This document shows, in pieces, positions 26,839 to 35,218 of a stretch of DNA of 64,000 bases. The stretch is taken from the NCBI GenBank assembly GCA_035533215.1, contig DATLUG010000037.1, forward strand, positions 18,993-82,992. The letters run 5' to 3'. The notes beneath the pieces were generated by a model. The model made no database searches. It worked only from the letters and a program-made list of their open reading frames with translations, and was not told where the DNA came from. Position numbers and translations under genes: made by a program. Source of the stretch: DAHUZL01 sp035533215. Its GTDB lineage: Bacteria; Chloroflexota; Dormibacteria; Aeolococcales; Bog-877. Positions within the stretch are counted from its first letter, which is position 1. The number at the start of each line of letters is the position of its first letter.

Positions 26839-28388
26839 GGCGCGGGCCGCGGCCGCTCACCCTGGCGCGGGCCGCGGTCATGGTCGGCTCCGCCCTGCTG
26901 CTGGCGGCGCTGGGCTTCGGGCTGACGGCGGCGCGGCACGGGGTCGCCCCCGATGTGTACGCGGACGAGCTCGTCTACAGCAGCGCCGCGCGCGCCATCG
27001 CGACCGGCCACGGGCTCACGGTTCAAGGCCAGCCCTTCTTCTGGCAGGCGCCACTCTTCCTCACCGTGGAGGTGCCGCTGATCTGGGCCTTCCACCTCGC
27101 CGGCCAGCCCGCGATGCAGCTCGCACTCGACCTTCGGCCCCTCAACGCCGCGGTGGCGGCGGCGACGGCCGTGTGCCTGTTCGGGTTCGTCAGCCAGCTG
27201 GGCGGACTGCGGGCGGGGTGGATCGCCGCCCTCCTGTTCCTCACCACCCCCTACACCGCGACGGTCGCCCGCCGGCTGCTGGTCGATCCGCTCGCCGCCC
27301 TGCTCATCCTCGTCACCCTGTGGGCCTGCTACCGGAGCCTCGGGCGGTGGTCCTGGCGGCGGCGGCTGGCCACCGGGCTGCTGCTGGGGTCGGCGCTCCT
27401 CGCCAAGGAGCTCACCGGCTACGTCTTCGCCGTCCTGGTGCTTCTCTGGGTGCGCCGAGAGGTCCGCTGGACGGAGCCGGTCGCGATCGGGCTCACCGCC
27501 TGCTGCGCGTACGGCGCCTATCCGCTGTGGGCCGCCGCCGGCGGCCTGTGGCCGGCCTTCGTCCGCACCAAGCTCGGTCAGGCGGGTCGTCTGGTCGGAG
27601 CGGTCCACTCCACCAGCCTCGCCATCGGGCAGCACCTCGGCCACGCGGTCGTCGCCAATGCGGGCGACGATTGGCCCAGCTACCTCTGCCTGGCGCTGTC
27701 GGTGCCGGCGACGGTGTGGCTCTGGCGGCGCCCCGACCGTGCCAGCCGCTTCGTCTCCACCTGGGCGGCGGTGTCACTGGTGTTCTTCGCGGCGCTCTTC
27801 AAGTTCGGGTCGCTCCATGACCAGTTCGTCACCTATCTGATGCTCGCGAGCCTCGCCAGCATCGGGCTCGCCGCCGCCACCGCAGGGTGGCCACGGGCCC
27901 CCGGGCTGGTGTCCACGCTTCGGTCCCGGCAGCGCCGCTGGGCCGGCCTGGCGATCATGGCCGGCGTCGCCGTCCTCGGTGTCGCCGGGCTCGCCACCTG
28001 GGGCCGCCTCTACGGCACCGGGCGGGACGACGGGATCGTCAGCCTGGTGCGGGTGATCGATCGCACCGTGCCCCGCGGCGCCGCCATCGGCCTGCCGGTA
28101 TCGGAGCTGGAGCTCCTCCACTTCGCCTATCCCCATGGCCGCTATCGGCTGATCGACGCGACCGCGCCCCCGGTCCTCCGCCGCGACGGCATCCGCTGGG
28201 TGGTGTTCTCGACCAAGGACGTGGCCGGTGGGGAGATCGGGGTCCCGGCCTATCGCGCGCTGGTGCGCGCGAGCCGCCTCGTCTGGCGGCGGACCGAGCC
28301 CACCTTCCAGACCATCGAGCTGCGTTTGGTGCGGACTGCGCCCCCGGCACCCCGCCCCCGGAGCGCCCGTCCGGCGGCGGCCCCGTGA
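26835..28388 (+). CDS. GT39/ArnT-like membrane glycosyltransferase
   Basis: About 517 residues with some 10-12 hydrophobic helices. The first extracytoplasmic loop has VYADELVY (D44, E45), the Asp-Glu signature of the GT-C PMT/ArnT superfamily that uses polyprenyl-phosphate sugars. A soluble C-terminal domain follows (about 390-500). The start is uncertain: a TTG at 26835 overlaps the upstream stop and preserves coupling, but an ATG at 26880 would still leave the first helix mostly intact. It would transfer a sugar outside the membrane onto a lipid, protein or glycan after flipping. Confidence 0.75.
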   Translation: MRRGPRPLTLARAAVMVGSALLLAALGFGLTAARHGVAPDVYADELVYSSAARAIATGHGLTVQGQPFFWQAPLFLTVEVPLIWAFHLAGQPAMQLALDLRPLNAAVAAATAVCLFGFVSQLGGLRAGWIAALLFLTTPYTATVARRLLVDPLAALLILVTLWACYRSLGRWSWRRRLATGLLLGSALLAKELTGYVFAVLVLLWVRREVRWTEPVAIGLTACCAYGAYPLWAAAGGLWPAFVRTKLGQAGRLVGAVHSTSLAIGQHLGHAVVANAGDDWPSYLCLALSVPATVWLWRRPDRASRFVSTWAAVSLVFFAALFKFGSLHDQFVTYLMLASLASIGLAAATAGWPRAPGLVSTLRSRQRRWAGLAIMAGVAVLGVAGLATWGRLYGTGRDDGIVSLVRVIDRTVPRGAAIGLPVSELELLHFAYPHGRYRLIDATAPPVLRRDGIRWVVFSTKDVAGGEIGVPAYRALVRASRLVWRRTEPTFQTIELRLVRTAPPAPRPRSARPAAAP

Positions 28389-29314
28389 TCGCAGGGGCGG
28401 CGGGGGCGCGCGGGCCTCGGGCCCGGGGCGCCGCCGCCGTGCTGGTTCTGGCGGTGTGGCACGGCGAGGCCGCAGCCGGCGTCGACGACGCCACCCTCTC
28501 CGCCGCGCTCACGCTGGCCCGACGCAATGGCGTGGCCGGCCGCCTCGCCGCCGTGTACCGCGACCGGCTCGGCGACGAGGCCGAGGCCGCCCGCTGGCGG
28601 CGGCGCCGGTACCGCCGCAACGTCCGGGTGGCGGTCGGGTGCCTCGCCGCGGCGGGGGTCCGCCCCATCCTCATCAAGGAGGAGCCGGACGGCGCCGGTG
28701 AGTACGGTGACTTCGACCTGCTCGTCGATCCCGCCGAGTGGTCCTCGGCGGTGGCCGGGCTGCGCCGGTGGGCCGTCGTCGAGGAACGGGCTCGGCTGGA
28801 GCCGGGCAAGCTCCTCCTCCACCCTCTGGAGGGTCCCGCTGCCCACCTCCACCGACGGGTGGGCTGGCTCGGGGTGACGATCCTTGCCACCGCCGACGTC
28901 CGCGCCACCGCCGTCGCCGACCGCGAGCTCGCCTGCGACCGTCCCGGATCGGCCTGTGCGGGGGCGATCCTGCTCGCCGAGGCCCTCTTCCAGACCCTGA
29001 CGCTCACCGCCTCGCAGCTCCTCACGCTCCAGCGGCTGGTCGAGAGCGGCGCCGACGGTGCCGCCGGCCGGTTGGCTGCCGGTGGAGGCTGGGGTCGCAG
29101 CTTCCAGGGGGTGCTCGACGTGGGCCTGGTGGCACTGGCCGAGCTGCGAGCGGGGCGACCGGTCCGGCTCCCGGTGCCGCTGCCCAGTGGGCTGGCGGCC
29201 GCGGCCGGCTGGGAGCACGCGGTCCACCTCGCGCGCCGTCGACGCTGGCCGTCGGCGGCCCGCGAACTGGCCCTCCGAGGGCCGCTGGTGCTCGCCAAGC
29301 GGCGGCGGCGGTGA
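28385..29314 (+). CDS. Nucleotidyltransferase-fold protein
   Basis: 309 residues, GTG start sharing GTGA with the previous stop. PILIKEEPDGAGEYGDFDLLV (about 94-114, metal Asp pair D109 and D111) resembles the NTP_transf_5 group of polymerase-beta-like nucleotidyltransferases found in exopolysaccharide loci. The canonical Gly-rich segment before DxD is altered (EEPDGAGEYG), so catalysis is uncertain. The rest is helical. It stands between a membrane glycosyltransferase and a P-loop kinase-like gene, both in overlap. Biochemical role of this family in glycan clusters is not established. Confidence 0.65.
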   Translation: MIAGAAGARGPRARGAAAVLVLAVWHGEAAAGVDDATLSAALTLARRNGVAGRLAAVYRDRLGDEAEAARWRRRRYRRNVRVAVGCLAAAGVRPILIKEEPDGAGEYGDFDLLVDPAEWSSAVAGLRRWAVVEERARLEPGKLLLHPLEGPAAHLHRRVGWLGVTILATADVRATAVADRELACDRPGSACAGAILLAEALFQTLTLTASQLLTLQRLVESGADGAAGRLAAGGGWGRSFQGVLDVGLVALAELRAGRPVRLPVPLPSGLAAAAGWEHAVHLARRRRWPSAARELALRGPLVLAKRRRR

Positions 29315-30039
29315 GGAGGGGCTGCGCCGCCACCGTGATCGGGCTGGCCGGGCCGGATGGAGCCGGCAAGACCGCCGCCAGCCGGGCGCTGGTGGCCCTG
29401 GTCCGCCAGCAGGGCGGGTGGGCGGCCGCCATCCACGCCTATGGCTGCGTCGTGTGCCGCCGGACGGGCGGCCACGCCGCCACCGGTGGGAGGCGGGCAT
29501 CCCCGGGACGACCGGTGGCCCGCCTGTGGCTGGGCGATCGGCTGGCCGGAGCCCATGCCGTCGTGGACGCCCTGGAGCTCCGTCTGCGCGTCAGCGTTGC
29601 CACCCGCAGCGCGCGGGCCCACGCGCCCGGTGCCCGGGGTCGGGCCGGCCCCCAGCGGGCGCCGGCGCTGGTCGTGACCGACCGAACGCCCCTCGACGGC
29701 CTGGTCAAGTTCGATCCCCGGCCGGGCTCGATCGCCGCGCGCGCGTTCGCCGCCCAGCTGCGCCGCTATCGGCTCCTTGCCATCCTGGACGCCCCCGTCG
29801 CGGTGCTGATCGCCCGCGACCCGTCCAGCACGATTGCCGAGCTGACCCGGAGTCGCGAGGGCTTCGCCCGGCACGGTCGGTCGCTCGCTCGGGTGCTGTC
29901 GATCGACACCGGGGCCCTGACGCCGGTGGAGGTGGCGGTTCGGGTTCTCGCCGCTGCGTCGGCGCCGCTCGCCGGCCCGGCGCCGGGCACCGCCGACGCG
30001 GCGGCGGCGCACGCCACCGACGGTCGGGCCGGCGCCTGA
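29311..30039 (+). CDS. P-loop kinase-like protein, thymidylate-kinase superfamily
   Basis: 242 residues, GTG start in a GTGA overlap. Walker A GPDGAGKT at 14-21, then VVTDRTPLDGLVKFDP, matching the DR-x-x-x-D segment of thymidylate kinases, and a C-terminal LID-like region ELTRSREGFARHG. True Tmk enzymes have a longer, better conserved LID and nucleotide-binding Arg pattern, so dTMP is probably not the substrate. Such proteins recur at the end of polysaccharide gene sets. The gene ends the plus-strand run and is convergent with the murC-position ligase. Confidence 0.7.
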   Translation: MRRGCAATVIGLAGPDGAGKTAASRALVALVRQQGGWAAAIHAYGCVVCRRTGGHAATGGRRASPGRPVARLWLGDRLAGAHAVVDALELRLRVSVATRSARAHAPGARGRAGPQRAPALVVTDRTPLDGLVKFDPRPGSIAARAFAAQLRRYRLLAILDAPVAVLIARDPSSTIAELTRSREGFARHGRSLARVLSIDTGALTPVEVAVRVLAAASAPLAGPAPGTADAAAAHATDGRAGA

Positions 30040-30473
30040 TCGGATCGGCGCTGCGCCGGCACCGCCGCCGCGCTCGTCATCGGCCGCCTCGCCGACGGGG
30101 CCGCAGGCGGGGGCGGGGGCTGACCACCCCCAGTGGGTGGTGCTCCTCGTGGCGGGGAGGCGGGCCGAGCACGCCGGGGGCTGATCCGCCCCCGGCTGTC
30201 TGCCCCGGCCCTGGCCGGCGTCGCCACCACCTTGTTCGGGAGCTCGCCGAGGAGCGGGATCGGCGCTGCCTGCGATCGGCGTCGGACTGATCGCACGTGG
30301 CCTCGCCGGTCCGCCGCGATCCTCGGCATCGGCGGCGATGCGCGCGCGGCCGCGGGCGTCGCCCTCCGCAGCGGGCGCCGCCGGGGAGGGGCGGCCGAGA
30401 GCCGGACCGCGACGGCGACCCGGTCGGGCACGGGAGGGTCAGCGGGCGCACCCCCCGCGCCACTGCCGCCTCC
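30040..30473. other. Convergent intergenic region, no gene found
   Basis: This 434-bp stretch lies between the end of the plus-strand glycan genes and the end of the minus-strand dcw genes. A CCACCC/GGGTGG hairpin at 30124-30140 could help termination but has no T-run. Open frames on both strands are Arg/Pro/Gly-rich and look like by-products of GC content. No RNA gene was recognised. Confidence 0.5.
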
Positions 30474-31955
30474 TCAGACCGGCGCCGCCCCGTCCCGCCC
30501 CCTGGCGAGGGCCGCCAGCAGCCGAGCCGCGCAGTCGTCGAAGCCCCGCACCGAGGCGCAGCAGACGGTGTCGCCCGGCCGCGCCTCGGCGAGGACCGCC
30601 CGGATCGCGTGGGCGGGGTCCTCGACCAGGGTGACGGACGGCCCCACCACCCGCTCGGCGATGTCGTGGCTGCTGACGGTGCCAGCGAGGTTGCGCTCGC
30701 GGGCCGGCTCGATCGGCGCCAGCCACACGTGGCCGGCGAGGCGGAAGGCGTCGCGGTAGCGGTCCAGCAAGGCCAGGGTGCGCGAGTAGGTGTGGGGGAC
30801 GTAGACGCAGAGGAGCCGGCCCCGGGGCCCGAACCGGCTCCGGCAGGCGGCCAGGCTGGCCGCGACCTCGGTGGGATGGTGGGCGTAGTCGTCCACCACC
30901 GCCACCCCGCCGGCGGTGCCGATCCACTCCAGCCGCCGGGCCAGGCCCGGGTAGGTCGCCACCGCCGCCGCCGCCACCGGCGGCGTCACCCCGAGGGCGG
31001 CGGCCATGGCCAGCGCGACCAGGGTGTCGATCGCCCCGTGGTCCCCGAAGAGCGGCACCGGCGCCGCCACCGCCGGCCCGGACGGGGGCTGCACGAGCAG
31101 GTGGGTCAACCCGTCCGCGACCCGGGCCGGGCGGCTGAGTCGCCAGTCCCCGGCCGACAGCCCGACCGTCACCACCTCGCAGGGGGCGAGCCGGGCGACG
31201 GCAGCCGCTTCGGGGTCGTCGCCGCTGACGACCAGCCGACCCGTCTCCGGGAGGCCGCGCACCAGCCGCTGGAACGGCCGGCGGTAGTGGGCGAGGTCGG
31301 GATAGACATCGGGATGGTCCAGTTCCAGGTTGAGCAGACCCACGACGCGGGGATCCCACCAGAGGAACTTGGCGCGCCGGTCGCGGGCGGTGGTGGTGTA
31401 CTCGTCGCCCTCGAACACGAAGGGGGCGTCCGCTCCCCCCAGCCGGCAGCTGGCCCCCAGCTGGCGGAGGGTGGCGCCGAGGCGGAAGCCGGGGTCCAGG
31501 CCGGCCCGGAGGAGGACGTGGGCGAGCAGGCTCGCGGTGGTGGTCTTGCCGTGGGTGCCCGCGACCACCAGCCGAAGACGGCCCTGGGTCAGGCCGAGGT
31601 AGGCGGCCGCCTCGCTCACCTCGGGCAGGCAGAGGCGGCGGGCGGCGGCCCACTCCCTGTTGCCGCGGCGGACCTGGTTGCCCACCACGAGGAGGTCGAC
31701 GGGGCCGTGGCGGAGCAGGTTGGCCGGATCGTGGCGCGGGTCGACCGGAATGCCCTCCCGCTCCAGGAGGTCGGTCGTGGGGGGATAGGCGTCCTGGTCG
31801 GAGCCGCTCACCCGGTGGCCCGCGGCCCGGGCCAAGAGGGCCAGGCCGGAGACGGCGTAGCCGCAGATCCCGAGCAGATGCCAGTGCCCCCCCCGGCGGA
31901 GGGCCGCCGCCGGCAGCGGCCGGGTCCGGAAGGGTGGCCGGGGGGACCCCGTCAC
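30474..31955 (-). CDS. Mur ligase, Mpl-like, in the murC position
   Basis: 493 residues, GTG start in GTGA overlap with murG. ATP-dependent Mur ligase: AGTHGKTTT at 132-140, FEGDEY at 181-186, and LNLELDH at 208-214. Several features match Mpl (UDP-MurNAc:L-Ala-gamma-D-Glu-meso-Dap ligase) better than MurC: HWHLLGICGYAVSGLALLAR, SDQDAYPP, GNQVRRGN, DPGFRLGA, and TTTARDRRAKFLWWDP. MurC normally has EADESDGSF here. The position after murG is that of murC. It may therefore add L-Ala to UDP-MurNAc in this lineage, or recycle tripeptide; the sequence alone does not decide. Confidence 0.85.
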   Translation of the reverse strand: MTGSPRPPFRTRPLPAAALRRGGHWHLLGICGYAVSGLALLARAAGHRVSGSDQDAYPPTTDLLEREGIPVDPRHDPANLLRHGPVDLLVVGNQVRRGNREWAAARRLCLPEVSEAAAYLGLTQGRLRLVVAGTHGKTTTASLLAHVLLRAGLDPGFRLGATLRQLGASCRLGGADAPFVFEGDEYTTTARDRRAKFLWWDPRVVGLLNLELDHPDVYPDLAHYRRPFQRLVRGLPETGRLVVSGDDPEAAAVARLAPCEVVTVGLSAGDWRLSRPARVADGLTHLLVQPPSGPAVAAPVPLFGDHGAIDTLVALAMAAALGVTPPVAAAAVATYPGLARRLEWIGTAGGVAVVDDYAHHPTEVAASLAACRSRFGPRGRLLCVYVPHTYSRTLALLDRYRDAFRLAGHVWLAPIEPARERNLAGTVSSHDIAERVVGPSVTLVEDPAHAIRAVLAEARPGDTVCCASVRGFDDCAARLLAALARGRDGAAPV

Positions 31956-33037
31956 CCGTGGACCACGGCCCGCAGGAGCTCCGCCACCGCCGCGGCCGCA
32001 TCGGGCCGGCCCCAGTCGCGGCTGGCGGCGCCCATCCGGGCCCAGCCGTGGGGGTCGTCCACGATGGCGGCCACCCCGGCGGCGAGGGTGGCGCCGTTGC
32101 AGGCCGCGTCCGCCAGCAGGGTCGCCGCCCCGGCCGCGACCAGGGGGACCGCGTTGGCGACCTGGTGGGCGCCCGCATGCGGGTAGGGGACGAGCAGCAT
32201 CGGCCGGCCGCAGGCCGCGACCTCCGCGATCGAGGTGCCGCCGGCTCGCATCACGACGCAGTCGCTGGCGACGATGGCGGCGCCGATGGTCTCGGTGGCG
32301 GCCTGGGGCTGGTAGCGGGCCCGCAGCGGCTCGGGGAGGGCGGCGCGGCGCCGCTCCGCGAGGTCGGCGTCGGCGCGACCCGTCAGATGGACGACGGTGA
32401 GGGTGGGGCGTCCGCCCAGCAGCGCCTCCAGCGCATCCCAGCAGGCGGTGTTCAGCCGATGGGCCCCCTGCGAGCCGCCCATGACGAGGAGCCGGCGGGG
32501 CGTCCCCCCCAGCGGGGCCGGCAGCCGCTGGGTCACCTCCTGGCGGATCGGGTTGCCGGTCCACACCACCCGGGCCCCGGGGAGGAGGCGCTGGGTGTCC
32601 CGGTAGGCGGAGGCGACCGCGCGCGCGCGCCGGGCCAGCCGTCCGACGGTGCGGCCGGGGCGGGCGTTCTGTTCCAGGAGCACCACCGGGAGCCCCATCC
32701 GGAGCGCCGCCAGCGCCACCGGCAGGCATGCGTACCCGCCCGCCGCCACCACCGCGTCCGGCCGGCTGGCACGCAGGAGCCGAGCCGACACCCGGTAGGC
32801 GAGGGGGAGGCGGCCGAGCAGCCGCGCGGTCGCCACCCGGCCCCGGTCCCCCGGTCGGCGCAGCGGGAGCCCGACGAAGGGGAGCCCCGCCGTCGTCACC
32901 AGCTGCGCCTCCGAGCCGCCGGCGCGGCCGACGACCGCGGCCACCGCGCCGGGATCAGCCGCGGAGAGGGCCTCCGCCACCGCCAGCGCCGGGGTGGTGT
33001 GGCCACCGGTCCCGCCAGCCGCGATCACGACGCGCAC
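31952..33037 (-). CDS. murG: UDP-GlcNAc:lipid I GlcNAc transferase
   Basis: Makes lipid II on the inner membrane face. 361 residues, GTG start with AGGAG 8 nt upstream. GGTGGH at 8-13, LLEQNARPGRT, WTGNPIR and GGSQGAHRLN are the MurG signatures; RAGGTSIAEVAACGRPMLLVPYP ends the donor site. The gene starts 83 bp before the ftsW stop, a long overlap in a different frame, and shares GTGA with the following ligase. Confidence 0.97.
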   Translation of the reverse strand: MRVVIAAGGTGGHTTPALAVAEALSAADPGAVAAVVGRAGGSEAQLVTTAGLPFVGLPLRRPGDRGRVATARLLGRLPLAYRVSARLLRASRPDAVVAAGGYACLPVALAALRMGLPVVLLEQNARPGRTVGRLARRARAVASAYRDTQRLLPGARVVWTGNPIRQEVTQRLPAPLGGTPRRLLVMGGSQGAHRLNTACWDALEALLGGRPTLTVVHLTGRADADLAERRRAALPEPLRARYQPQAATETIGAAIVASDCVVMRAGGTSIAEVAACGRPMLLVPYPHAGAHQVANAVPLVAAGAATLLADAACNGATLAAGVAAIVDDPHGWARMGAASRDWGRPDAAAAVAELLRAVVHG

Positions 33038-34223
33038 GAGCCGTCTCCTGCCTCCGGCGCGCCTGCGCCGAGATGTTGAGGAGGATCCCGGTGGCGGCCA
33101 TCGAGACCGCCAGCGCCGAGCCCCCGTAGCTGATGAACGGTAGCGGGACGCCGGTGCTGGGGATGCTGTCGGTGACCCCGCCGATGTTGAGGAGGGCCTG
33201 GCCGACGAGCCAGACCGTCACCCCGCTCCCGAGCACCAGGCCGAGGTGGTCGGGGGCGTTCCGCGCCGCCTGGAGGCCGCGGACCGCGAAGGCGACGAAG
33301 AGGACGATCACCAGCAGCGAGCCGATCAGCCCGAGCTGCTCCCCGATGATGGCAAAGATGAAGTCGGTGTGCGCCTCCGGAAGCCACTGGGTGCGCTGCA
33401 GGCTCTGGCCGAAGCCGAGCCCGACCACCCCCCCCGAGCCCAGCGCATACAGGGCCTGGACCGCCTGGTAGCCGGACCCCAGCGGATGGGCGAAGGGGTG
33501 CAGGTAGGCGAGGTAGCGCTGGACCCGGTACGGCTCCGCGCGGATCATGACGACGCCGACGGCGAGGCCGCACCCGAGGAGGAGGGCGAGGTGGCGCCAG
33601 CGGACCTCGGCGGCGATCAGGAGGACCAGCCCGATCATCACCACCAGCATCGTCGAGCCGAGGTCCTTCTCCAGGTAGACCAGCATCGCCACCGGCACCA
33701 GCCGGGCCATGAACGGCCAGACCCCGTCCCTCAGGGTGGCGAGCCGTCGGCGCCGCTCCTCCAGCCAGGCCGCGCCCGCGATCAGGACGCCGAACTGGGC
33801 GACGACGCTGGGTTGGAGGTTGACCGGACCGAGGTGGATCCAGCGCCGGGCGCCCAGCACCGACACCCCGATGTGGGGCACCAGCACCGCCAGCAGGAGC
33901 AGCAGCATCACCGCCGCCACCAGCCCCGCGTGCCGGGCCCAGCGGTGGTAGTCGATGCGGGCGCACACCACCAGGGCCACCGTGCCGAGCCCCATCCAGA
34001 GCAGCTGCTGGCGGAAGAAGAGGCCGGCATTGCCGTAGGCGGCGGCGGCCAGGGGGGCGCTGGCGGCGTAGACCATGACCAGCCCGAACGCGCACAGGGT
34101 GGCCGTCAGCAGCACCAGCCAGGGGTCCACCGCGACCTCGGCGGCGAGCGCCTGCAACCGCGCCGTGTCGGGGACGCGGGCCCGCGGCATCACCGCCAGC
34201 CAGCGGTCGACCGGGCGGATCAC
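32955..34223 (-). CDS. ftsW: Septal peptidoglycan polymerase FtsW (SEDS family)
   Basis: SEDS glycosyltransferase that polymerises lipid II together with FtsI. 422 residues and about 10 helices. LEKDLGSTMLVV holds the catalytic-loop Asp; PFISYGGSALAVSMAATGILLNI is the conserved C-terminal signature. The GTG at 34223 overlaps the mraY stop (GTGA). The tail after the last helix, about 40 residues, is Arg/Gly-rich, unconserved and overlaps murG by 83 bp. RodA is the usual alternative, but dcw position and neighbours favour FtsW. murD, normally between mraY and ftsW, is absent. Confidence 0.93.
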   Translation of the reverse strand: MIRPVDRWLAVMPRARVPDTARLQALAAEVAVDPWLVLLTATLCAFGLVMVYAASAPLAAAAYGNAGLFFRQQLLWMGLGTVALVVCARIDYHRWARHAGLVAAVMLLLLLAVLVPHIGVSVLGARRWIHLGPVNLQPSVVAQFGVLIAGAAWLEERRRRLATLRDGVWPFMARLVPVAMLVYLEKDLGSTMLVVMIGLVLLIAAEVRWRHLALLLGCGLAVGVVMIRAEPYRVQRYLAYLHPFAHPLGSGYQAVQALYALGSGGVVGLGFGQSLQRTQWLPEAHTDFIFAIIGEQLGLIGSLLVIVLFVAFAVRGLQAARNAPDHLGLVLGSGVTVWLVGQALLNIGGVTDSIPSTGVPLPFISYGGSALAVSMAATGILLNISAQARRRQETARARRDRGWRDRWPHHPGAGGGGGPLRG

Positions 34224-35218
34224 CGGCCGGGGGCGGCGAGGCCGCCGTGGAGCGCGAGCAGGGCGGTTCCCAGGGCGGCCGCGGCGGCCAGCCCCCACAG
34301 CCGGCGGTCGATGCTCCACTCGCCCAGGCCGCCCAGCTCCAGGTGGTGGTGGAGCGGGCTCATGCGCAGGAGACGGCGGCCACCGGTGCGCTTGAAGTAC
34401 GCGACCTGGAGGACGACCGATCCCGCCTCCGCCACGAACACCAGGCCCAGGAGCGGGAGCAGCACCAGCAGCCCGACGGTGGTGGCGGCGGCGGCGAGCA
34501 GGAACCCGAGCCCGAGCGCGCCGGTGTCGCCCATGAACAGGCGGGCCGGCGGCCGGTTCACGACGAGGAAGGCGAGCAGGCCGGCGGCGGCGGCGGCGCA
34601 GACCACGGCCACCCCCCTTTGTCCCTGGGCCGCCGCCAGCCAGGCGCAGACGGCCAGAGGCGGGACCGCGAGCCCGGCCGCGAGCCCGTCCACCCCGTCG
34701 GCGAGGTTGACGGCGTTGCTGGTGGCGACGCCGGCGAGGGCGACCAGGGCGATCGCTCCGGCGCCGAGCTGGATGGGACCGAGGCCGGGGATGAACTGGA
34801 GGTCGTGGCCGTGGAGGACGAGGCCGACCGCCAGGCCCACGGCGACCACCCCCTGGGCGGCGAGCTTCGGGCGGACGCCGAGGCCGAGCCGGTCACCCTT
34901 GGCGTTGAGCCAGTCGTCGAAAAGGCCGATCGCCGCCCCGCCGATGGCGGCCAGGCAGACCAGGCCGCCGGCGGGGTCGCGGCCCAGGGCCAGCCAGGCC
35001 ACGACCGCGAACCCCAGGAAGACCAGGCCCCCGGCGGTCGGGGTCCCCGCCTTCCCGAGGTGGGCCGCCGGTCCCTCGGCGCGGACCCGCTGCGCCAGCC
35101 CCAGCCGGCGCAGGCCCGCGATGGCGGGCGGGTAGGCCACCAGACCCACGACGAGCGCGCCCGCGGCGGCCGCCAGCGCGGTCACGGTCACGACCCTAGG
35201 GGAGGAGGTGATGCTCAT
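34220..35218 (-). CDS. mraY: Phospho-N-acetylmuramoyl-pentapeptide transferase
   Basis: Membrane enzyme that makes lipid I from undecaprenyl phosphate and UDP-MurNAc-pentapeptide. 332 residues, ten helices. Motifs seen: GTPTAGGLVFLG, GLFDDWLNAKGDRLGL with the metal Asp pair, NAVNLADGVDGLAAG, and MSPLHHHLELGG (the HHH motif). The ATG at 35218 overlaps the ftsI end by 23 bp. murE and murF, which often lie between ftsI and mraY, are missing. Confidence 0.97.
   Translation of the reverse strand: MSITSSPRVVTVTALAAAAGALVVGLVAYPPAIAGLRRLGLAQRVRAEGPAAHLGKAGTPTAGGLVFLGFAVVAWLALGRDPAGGLVCLAAIGGAAIGLFDDWLNAKGDRLGLGVRPKLAAQGVVAVGLAVGLVLHGHDLQFIPGLGPIQLGAGAIALVALAGVATSNAVNLADGVDGLAAGLAVPPLAVCAWLAAAQGQRGVAVVCAAAAAGLLAFLVVNRPPARLFMGDTGALGLGFLLAAAATTVGLLVLLPLLGLVFVAEAGSVVLQVAYFKRTGGRRLLRMSPLHHHLELGGLGEWSIDRRLWGLAAAAALGTALLALHGGLAAPGR

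Noticed and set aside
29311..30039. Calling the P-loop gene a true thymidylate kinase (tmk)
   Set aside because: Walker A and the DR segment fit, but the LID and the substrate pattern are not those of Tmk, and the context is a glycan cluster.
30040..30473. Frames on both strands in the convergent gap
   Set aside because: They have biased composition (Arg, Pro, Gly), no start signal and no homology pattern I know.
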